Below the pieces are notes generated by a model. The model was not told the DNA's origin. It saw only the letters and a list, made by a program, of their open reading frames with translations, and ran no database searches. The position numbers and the translations under genes were made by a program. From Chloroflexia bacterium (lineage in GTDB: Bacteria > Chloroflexota > Chloroflexia > Thermomicrobiales > UBA6265), in NCBI GenBank assembly GCA_013698495.1, contig JACCUV010000122.1, forward strand, positions 1 to 5,220: a stretch of DNA of 5,220 bases, given 5' to 3'. How positions within the stretch are numbered: the first letter of the stretch is position 1; every line of letters begins with the position of its first letter. This document shows positions 1 through 4,686 of this stretch, piece by piece.

Positions 1-1
1 C

Positions 2-40
2 TACCGGTTCGTGCGTAAGGATGCCGAAGTCACGGTGTGA
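2..40 (+). CDS. C-terminal end of an upstream gene (partial)
   Basis: The frame starting at base 2 reads YRFVRKDAEVTV and ends in TGA at 38-40. It looks like the charged tail of a real protein, and one of the other two forward frames stops at 16-18. The strong hairpin that begins directly after the stop fits the 3' end of a transcript. Only 12 residues are visible, so neither family nor function can be named, and it could be a chance frame. Confidence 0.35.
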   Translation, partial: YRFVRKDAEVTV

Positions 41-120
41 CGACTCGCCATCAAGCGTGATGTAGCGGCCCGGAATGGATTTTATTCCGGGCCGCTTCCT
101 GCCTGCTTGATGGCGAGTCG
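41..120. repeat. Nested double inverted repeat, 80 bases
   Basis: The outer arms are a perfect 16-base inverted repeat: CGACTCGCCATCAAGC at 41-56 and its reverse complement at 105-120. Inside lies a second, independent perfect stem (64-76 with 84-96). The unit begins on the base after the TGA at 38-40. There is no obvious target-site duplication at its edges (left flank ends in tgtga, right flank begins atgtt). It could be a tiny non-autonomous element of MITE type, or a composite 3'-end RNA structure for the upstream transcript. Confidence 0.75.
64..96 (+). terminator. Strong hairpin, probable transcription terminator
   Basis: A 13-base-pair perfect stem (64-76 with 84-96) closes a 7-base loop, GGATTTT. 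The stem is almost all G-C, and it sits 24 bases after a plausible stop codon. The tract after it (TCCTGCCT) is not a true T-run, so this is not a classical intrinsic terminator, although a GC-rich stem without a T-run can still act as one. It is also the core of the larger nested inverted repeat. Confidence 0.5.
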
Positions 121-124
121 ATGT

Positions 125-145
125 TGGACAGATCATGATTGTCCA
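125..145. promoter_or_regulatory. Near-palindromic candidate operator
   Basis: TGGACA at 125-130 and TGTCCA at 140-145 are perfect inverted arms. The 9 bases between them contain the self-complementary ATCATGAT (132-139). The symmetry suits a dimeric DNA-binding protein, and the site lies in the region upstream of the regulator gene. It is about 290 bases from the start codon, so control of that gene is only a possibility. Confidence 0.25.
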
Positions 146-222
146 GCGATCGGCGTCGTCGGCCGCCCCCACACGCGGCGGCTGATGCGAATACCAGCGT
201 CCCAGCGCGAAGCGCGTTAATC

Positions 223-249
223 GTCATTCCGACGAAGGAGGAATCTCCC
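223..249. repeat. Dispersed-repeat-like motif (ATTCC...GGAAT)
   Basis: The segment GTCATTCCGACGAAGGAGG, continuing to AATCTCCC, has a short internal inverted repeat: ATTCC at 226-230 and GGAAT at 240-244. From general knowledge, sequences of this form recur in intergenic DNA of GC-rich bacteria, including Chloroflexota, and generate spurious translations such as IPTKEES or DSSxVGMT. Only one copy lies in this window, so its repeated nature is recalled and not shown here. The related segment may extend left to about 150. Confidence 0.45.
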
Positions 250-435
250 GCCGCAGCGGTGTTGCGCCACCAATGCGCATCGCCCCTGACAACATCCGGG
301 TCCCCGAAGGTCCACGCGGATTTCGTATGGCGCCTGAACACAGGAAACCGATGCCGCGTTATCCGCAGCTGCCTCTGATATGGTGGGCGAAGAAGTCGCT
401 TTCGCTACCTCTTCCCCTATTGACCGAGGGATCTC

Positions 436-3258
436 ATGCTTGTCGGGCGGACCCACGAGCTCGATACGCTGGTCCAGTGCCTGAACGAGATCAGGACGAC
501 CGGCGCGATCACCGTGCTTGTCACCGGGGAACCCGGTGTCGGCAAGACCTCGCTCCTGGCAACCCTTCGGGATGCCGCGACGCAACGAGGACTCGCCGTC
601 GCGTCCGACGTCTCCAACGAGCGAACCTGGAGGCCGCCCTACGCCAGCTGGACATCGGTCCTGGAGCGACTCGACCTGGCGCTGGTTCCGGCATCGCCCG
701 CGAGCGACCCCGGCATCTCACCTGACGAACATCGCTTCCACATGTCGCGCACGATCATGGGATCGATCCGGGACGCAGCGTCGTCACGACCAATCGTGAT
801 CACGCTCGACGACATCCAGTGGCTGGACCAGCCGTCTCGCGAGGTACTCACTCACCTCACGGCGGGGTTGGGCACGGCGCCGGTCTTGCTTGTGGCGAGC
901 TGGCGCACCCCCGTGTCGGATCGTGATCCGAACTTTTCGAGCTTTGCCGCCAACCTCCGCCGCGATCCCGCCACCCGCTGGCTCGATGTGTCTGGACTGG
1001 ACGAACCCGGTGTCGCAGCACTGGTGGCGCGGCTCGGCCAGGCAGCCTCGCCAACGGCAATTCGCCGGTTGACCGCCGAAACCAACGGCAACCCATTCTA
1101 CGTGTCCGAAATCGTCCGGCTCACCCTCGATCATGACAGCCCTGGCCGCGATCAAAAGCTGGAGGGAGTCCATCGCGACATCCCACCGTCGATCCGTGAC
1201 GTCGTGCGGCTCCGGTTCGACAGGCTGCCCGAACAGACCAGGCACGTGCTCTCTGTGGCCGCCATCCTCTCCCCCGGCTTCGACTTCCCGATCCTCCGCG
1301 CGCTGACCGGACTGGACGAAAGCGACCTGCTCGATACCATCGACGATGCGCTCGACAGTGATTTCCTGCGTACCACGGACCGGCGTCCGGAGCACTACGA
1401 GTTCATCCACGGCATCGTCCGGGAGGCGATTGCCGCGGGGTGGAGCTCAAGCCGCCGCGTGCGTTTGCATCGCCGGGCGGCGGAAGCCCTGGAACGCCAC
1501 TTCGCCGGTCGCCACGAGCTGGTTGCGGGAGACCTGGCGTTGCACTATTTCGAATCGCGCGGCATCGAGGGTGCGAACCGGGGGATCGTTCACGCCATGG
1601 CCAGCGCCGAACAGGCGTCACGGGAGTTCGATTTCGCGCGCGCCGCGGACCTGCTGACCATCGCCACCGACCTGGCGGCCACCGAACATCTGGCCGTTCG
1701 CGCCGATGCGGAATGGCGGCGCGCCCTGGCACTGACGGAAGCGCTCCGGATCGGCGACGCCGTTGCGTCGGCGGAACGCATGATCGAACTGTTCCAGGAT
1801 GCCGGCGCTTCGCCGGAAACCGTGGCCCATGCCTGCTGGCGGGTGGCGCACGCACTCAACGCGGTTGGCGCCGACGCGGCCATCCGCAATCGCCTGCGAC
1901 GTGTGGGGCTGGGTTCGCTCGGCGACCATCGCGACATCCACTGGGCGCGGTTGCGCCTCCTCAGCGATACGATCGAATCGGTTCCCAACGATGTGCTCTT
2001 CGTGGCGCGCTGGGTGGGCTACGACGCCGAAGCCCAACGGATCGCCCGGCAAACCGACCTTGACGAGGATGTGGCGCAGACCATCGAGTCCTTCGATCCC
2101 CGAAATCCCTACCAGACACGCAACCTGATCGCCCATGCCCGCGCCTGGCATCAACCGCGCGCAACGTTGCGCGGTTTGACCGCGGCGGCCAACGACCTGA
2201 CGTATCGCCACGGCGAATTCCGCCAGGCCATGAGTCTCTGGAACGAGGTGTTGACGATCGCCCGTCGCATCGGGACGATTCCCTGGCAAGCCAACGCCCT
2301 CAACCAGATCACGTTGCTGCATGTCACCCTGGGCGAGTTCGATCTGGCGGTTGCCAGCAAGCACCTGGCCGACGAGGTCAACGCCGAACTCGGGCCCGCC
2401 AGCGACGCCGAGGCGCTGTTGGTCGAACGCGACTTCGCGTTGACGCACTATCTCGATGGCGATTGGCCAGGCCAGGCATCGTACTGGCTGCGGTTCGTTG
2501 GCGATCCCCCGCGTGGACTGGAGGCACAGCTCGCCGTGCCGCTCTATGCCGCGATGGCGGCGTCAGCGGCGAGTCGGGCCGGCACCGCCGGAACACACGC
2601 GTTGCGGCTCATCGACGCGTTGGCCAGTATCGCGGCAACCCCCGGCATCCAGCAGGTCAACGGCGTCGTTGCCTGGGCGGCCGATGCCATTGCCCAACTT
2701 GGCGCCAATGATCGCGCCGCAACGTTCGATCGGCTCGCGGCCGGGATCATGGCGTCGGGCATGCGCGACTATCCCCAGACCAGCCTGCCCCTGACCCGGG
2801 CGCGGATGCTCACCGTGCTCGACGATCCGCTCGCCCAGCGCATGTTCGACGATGCGCGGGACACCCTCGCCGCCCAGGGACAGAAGCCGTTGCTCGGCAT
2901 CGCGTGTTACGAGCAGGCCATCGCGCCAACGACATCGATCGCCAGGCGCAAACCCCTGTTGCGCCAGGCGATTGCCTTGTTCGAGACGCTAGGCATGACC
3001 ACCTGGCATGAACGGGCGATAGCGGCAACGTCGGCGCCCTCTGACGACCACCCCGATCTCGCCGGGGTCACGCGCCGGGAACGGGAGGTGCTGCGCCTCG
3101 TCGCCCAGGGGCATTCCAATCGACAGATTGCCGACGAACTCTACATCAGCGAGCGAACGGTTCACGCGCACCTGCGCAACATGCTGCACAAAACGGACAG
3201 CGCGAACCGGACCGAGCTCTCGAGTTGGGCGAGGGGCAAGGGTATACTCGAATCCTGA
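436..3258 (+). CDS. LAL/MalT-type ATPase-LuxR transcriptional regulator
   Basis: This is a complete 940-residue regulator of the large ATP-binding LuxR (LAL) family. These are STAND-type cytoplasmic switches that bind nucleotide and usually a small ligand, then activate transcription. The N-terminal ATPase begins with the typical LVGRxxEL motif (residues 2-9). Walker A is GEPGVGKTS (31-39), Walker B is VITLDDIQWLD (121-131, acidic D125/D126), and a sensor-like LLVASWRTP follows (151-159). The NGNPFYVSE motif (217-225) and a winged-helix-like segment (about 250-335, including YEFIHGIVREA) complete the NOD module. Residues about 350-865 are alanine- and leucine-rich helices that look like degenerate TPRs, the likely ligand- or partner-sensing part. 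The C-terminal LuxR/GerE helix-turn-helix spans 874-940, beginning TRREREVLRLVAQG, with recognition helix around 904-921. A GAGGGA (426-431) precedes the ATG, and the MLVGR opening is what the family expects. There is no receiver or PAS domain, so the signal is not evident. Confidence 0.93.
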   Translation: MLVGRTHELDTLVQCLNEIRTTGAITVLVTGEPGVGKTSLLATLRDAATQRGLAVASDVSNERTWRPPYASWTSVLERLDLALVPASPASDPGISPDEHRFHMSRTIMGSIRDAASSRPIVITLDDIQWLDQPSREVLTHLTAGLGTAPVLLVASWRTPVSDRDPNFSSFAANLRRDPATRWLDVSGLDEPGVAALVARLGQAASPTAIRRLTAETNGNPFYVSEIVRLTLDHDSPGRDQKLEGVHRDIPPSIRDVVRLRFDRLPEQTRHVLSVAAILSPGFDFPILRALTGLDESDLLDTIDDALDSDFLRTTDRRPEHYEFIHGIVREAIAAGWSSSRRVRLHRRAAEALERHFAGRHELVAGDLALHYFESRGIEGANRGIVHAMASAEQASREFDFARAADLLTIATDLAATEHLAVRADAEWRRALALTEALRIGDAVASAERMIELFQDAGASPETVAHACWRVAHALNAVGADAAIRNRLRRVGLGSLGDHRDIHWARLRLLSDTIESVPNDVLFVARWVGYDAEAQRIARQTDLDEDVAQTIESFDPRNPYQTRNLIAHARAWHQPRATLRGLTAAANDLTYRHGEFRQAMSLWNEVLTIARRIGTIPWQANALNQITLLHVTLGEFDLAVASKHLADEVNAELGPASDAEALLVERDFALTHYLDGDWPGQASYWLRFVGDPPRGLEAQLAVPLYAAMAASAASRAGTAGTHALRLIDALASIAATPGIQQVNGVVAWAADAIAQLGANDRAATFDRLAAGIMASGMRDYPQTSLPLTRARMLTVLDDPLAQRMFDDARDTLAAQGQKPLLGIACYEQAIAPTTSIARRKPLLRQAIALFETLGMTTWHERAIAATSAPSDDHPDLAGVTRREREVLRLVAQGHSNRQIADELYISERTVHAHLRNMLHKTDSANRTELSSWARGKGILES

Positions 3259-3261
3259 TTC

Positions 3262-3291
3262 CCGGGAACACTGCATCGTCGAACCGGGAAC
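3262..3291. promoter_or_regulatory. Direct repeat CCGGGAAC, candidate binding sites
   Basis: Two identical copies of CCGGGAAC (3262-3269 and 3284-3291) lie 22 bases apart start to start, about two helical turns. The first overlaps a perfect 10-base palindrome, TTCCCGGGAA (3259-3268). They sit in the gap between the regulator and the exported protein, where an activator site would be expected. Eight-base repeats can arise by chance in GC-rich DNA, so this is suggestive only. Confidence 0.25.
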
Positions 3292-3363
3292 GTGAGGCCG
3301 CTCCTCGGGCAGCCTCAGGGTCCTTCCAGATTCGTCATCGCGCAGTACGGATGAGGACATGGC

Positions 3364-3921
3364 ATGAAACACCCGACCACGCGCCGCGCCGCGATCACCG
3401 CCCTGGGAGCCAGCGTCGGCGCCCTCGCCTTGTTTTCTTTCATGGTCCCGAATTCAGCATTCGCCGCCATCAGCAGTGCCGCCGGCGTGGTGGCCGGGGG
3501 ATCGCTGGAGGGACCGAACGGTCCGATCCAGTTCTCGGCCTTCGGGAGCCGGCTCCAGCTCGACGATGTCGCCGAGCCGGTCCTGCACGGAGCACTGGCC
3601 TGGCACGACCCGGCGGGGATGGATGGCGCGCCGTTGACGATTTCCCTGGTCGCGGTCGATTCCTACGGCCCCGGCGACATCGAAACGGCCCGGGTCATGA
3701 CTGGAACCGTGTCGGTCAATGGCGAGGGCGAACACTCGTTTGCGTTGCGGCTGGTCGATGGCGGCGAGATCGGCGTCGCGGCCGACACGATCTGGCTGGT
3801 CGTTGGGACCGCCGTGGGCAACGTGAGCGGCACGCCCGTACCGGCCGATGCCGGCTCCGAATTCGACTACGACGTCGAGGGCGACTTGATCTCGGGCGAT
3901 GTTCAGGTGAATACCTTTTAG
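3364..3921 (+). CDS. Small exported protein of unknown function
   Basis: This 185-residue protein has a clear export signal: a basic N-terminus with a twin arginine (TTRRAAI, residues 5-11), a hydrophobic stretch to about residue 28, and a likely cleavage site SAFA|A after residue 34. The TRR pattern resembles a Tat signal but lacks the full consensus, so Sec export is equally possible. The mature part (about 150 residues) is acidic, glycine-rich and free of cysteine, with alternating hydrophobic stretches that suggest a beta-sandwich. The segment VSVNGEGEHSFALRLVDGG, followed by ADTIWLVVG, recalls repeats in secreted bacterial proteins of the NG-x-F-x-V-D-x-G type. That resemblance is weak and I assign no family. 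AGGA (3354-3357) lies 6 bases before the ATG. The gene follows the LAL regulator by 105 bases on the same strand, which allows but does not prove control by it. Confidence 0.82.
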   Translation: MKHPTTRRAAITALGASVGALALFSFMVPNSAFAAISSAAGVVAGGSLEGPNGPIQFSAFGSRLQLDDVAEPVLHGALAWHDPAGMDGAPLTISLVAVDSYGPGDIETARVMTGTVSVNGEGEHSFALRLVDGGEIGVAADTIWLVVGTAVGNVSGTPVPADAGSEFDYDVEGDLISGDVQVNTF

Positions 3922-3965
3922 CGCGGCCTGTCGTCGCCACTCCGCAACGAATGGTTGGCTACGAA

Positions 3966-4285
3966 CTACTCGTTTGGATCGAGGAGCATAAGACCGGTCA
4001 CATGGCGCCGCTCGTGCAGAATGCGATGAATCGTCACGGTGTCGTCGTCGTAGGTGTAATAGATCACAGGTTGCTCGCAAATCACACTTCGCGCTCCTGG
4101 GAGGAGCGCATTGGACGACCGGCCATGGTCTGGAAACACTCGGATTCGACGCAGGGACTCGTACAGGCTCTGTTCATAGCGATCGCTTTGCACGACCCCC
4201 CAACTTCCTCGCTGTACATCAAGACTTGCTAGATGTCTGACCGGGCTTCGGGAGTGATAACGAGGAGCCGCTTACAGTCGGACAT
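3966..4285 (-). pseudogene. parE: ParE/RelE-family toxin, inactivated by a stop and a frameshift
   Basis: Read from ATG at 4285-4283, the minus strand begins MSDCKRLLVITPEARSDI, a typical ParE opening. It then meets TAG at 4231-4229 (codon 19) and continues QVLMYSEEV. A one-base deletion next to a run of six G (minus strand, 4201-4196) shifts the frame. The rest continues as WGVVQSDRYEQSLYESLRRI and includes RVFPDHGRSSNALLPGARS, VIYYTYDDDTVTIHRILHERRHV and the stop TAG at 3968-3966. The signature FPxxGR, PGxRS and I-x-R-x-LHxRR elements of the RelE/ParE superfamily are all present, and the repaired length of about 106 residues is normal. Active members are cytoplasmic toxins; ParE targets DNA gyrase. 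With two separate lesions no full-length toxin can be made. A remnant frame begins at GTG 4193-4191 but lacks the N-terminal helices. The start overlaps the ancestral antitoxin end by 14 bases, as in a coupled operon. Confidence 0.85.
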
Positions 4286-4566
4286 CAGGACCGGCTACCT
4301 CACCGGCAGCGAAACGCCCCCGGGCGCTTCCCTTGATCTCCTCCCGGAGCTCGCTATCGTAGGGAATCACCTCACCCCTTGGCAGCTTGCTCCGCGCTCA
4401 CGGCGAGCAGGCTTTTCAGATAGTTGAGACGTTCCACTTCGTTGAGAAGATCAAGCGCCCGCTCGACGGCGACGACGTCGTCGTCGTCGTCGTCGTCATG
4501 ATAGTCGCCATGTTCAAGCAATTCGGCGATGCGGGCCTGGTTTCCGGGACTGATCTGCATTGCCAT
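4272..4566 (-). pseudogene. parD: ParD-family antitoxin with a frameshifted C-terminus
   Basis: Translation starts at ATG 4566-4564, 7 bases after a perfect AGGAGG (4579-4574). The first part, MAMQISPGNQARIAELLEHG, matches the ribbon-helix-helix start of ParD-type antitoxins. It is followed by a stretch of seven aspartates and the helix VVAVERALDLLNEVERL. The open frame ends early at TGA 4374-4372, giving 64 residues. Removing one G from the GGGG just before that TGA lets the frame run on through EVIPYDSELREEIKG and GEVAGPDVRL to TAA at 4274-4272. This restores a normal-length antitoxin with the usual toxin-wrapping tail. The visible product would keep the DNA-binding half and lose the toxin-binding half, so it might still act as a repressor. 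Either the indel is real or it is a homopolymer sequencing error; the separate damage in the toxin favours real decay. Confidence 0.82.
4471..4497. repeat. Trinucleotide run, (GAC)2(GTC)7 on the + strand
   Basis: Seven perfect GTC units (4477-4497) are preceded by two GAC units (4471-4476). On the coding minus strand this reads GAC x7 then GTC x2, giving seven Asp then Val-Val in the antitoxin. The run is in frame, so changes in copy number alter length and charge without shifting the frame. The GAC/GTC junction is self-complementary. Confidence 0.9.
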
Positions 4567-4588
4567 GAAGGTGCCTCCTGTCACCCCT

Positions 4589-4594
4589 ATCGTA
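4589..4594 (-). promoter_or_regulatory. Possible extended -10 for the antitoxin-toxin operon
   Basis: On the minus strand TGCTACGAT forms an extended -10-like element (TACGAT at 4594-4589). It is 22 bases before the antitoxin ATG, which would give a 5' leader of about 15 bases carrying the AGGAGG. No clear -35 is seen, which extended -10 promoters can tolerate. It lies downstream of the hairpin at 4638-4659, so it would give the module its own promoter. Confidence 0.3.
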
Positions 4595-4637
4595 GCAAAT
4601 CCGTGGGCATACGCGATGTTTCCGCATGGCGAGATCA

Positions 4638-4659
4638 GGGCCGACACACAGGTCGGCCC
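4638..4659. repeat. Intergenic perfect hairpin GGGCCGAC...GTCGGCCC
   Basis: Perfect 8-base arms (4638-4645 and 4652-4659) flank a 6-base loop, ACACAG. It lies between the methyltransferase stop and the antitoxin start, in the 120-base gap. No T-run follows on the minus strand, so terminator activity is uncertain. Hairpins of the form GTAGGGGC followed by a short inverted repeat are a recurrent type of dispersed intergenic repeat in GC-rich bacteria; whether this is one cannot be shown from a single copy. Confidence 0.6.
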
Positions 4660-4686
4660 CTACGATTCCGATCGATCACGACGAGG

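Larger units (their letters stand above)
121..435. other. Intergenic region upstream of the LAL regulator
   Basis: These 315 bases hold no reading frame that looks like a protein. The short frames on both strands are low-complexity and arginine-rich, and mirror each other. Two structured stretches are visible: a near-palindrome at 125-145 and a dispersed-repeat-like segment from about 150 to 249. A weak extended -10-like sequence (TGATATGGT, 377-385) lies about 50 bases before the regulator's start, but no matching -35 element is clear. The promoter for the regulator presumably lies here. Confidence 0.5.

Noticed and set aside
51..378. Short frames on both strands in the region before the regulator
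   Set aside because: Arginine-rich, low-complexity, mutually overlapping and lying over repeat-like DNA; no start signal or family resemblance.
2153..2176. Perfect 14-base palindrome GCGCAACGTTGCGC (2159-2172) within an 8-base inverted repeat
   Set aside because: It is inside the regulator's coding sequence, spells ordinary Arg-Ala-Thr-Leu-Arg codons, and such symmetry is expected occasionally in GC-rich DNA.
784..2448. Two long reverse frames (784-1410 and 1618-2448) inside the regulator gene
   Set aside because: They lie wholly within a gene with clear ATPase and LuxR motifs, and mirror its codon structure.
3243..3248. TATACT resembling a -10 element at the end of the regulator gene
   Set aside because: No suitable -35 at normal spacing and no extended -10 TG; it may still serve the exported-protein gene but is too weak to annotate.
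3454..4080. Reverse open frame of 208 codons opposite the exported protein
   Set aside because: No recognisable motif, wrong frame relative to the ParE remnant it overlaps, and composition typical of an antisense shadow.
3225..4232. Long forward open frame (335 codons) covering the exported protein and the toxin region
   Set aside because: It is out of frame with the signal-peptide-bearing gene at 3364-3921, is arginine- and proline-rich, and runs through the reverse-strand toxin remnant. It is a GC-rich shadow frame.
4471..4497. GTC run considered as a CRISPR or other array
   Set aside because: It is a simple trinucleotide run in frame within the antitoxin, with no spacers.
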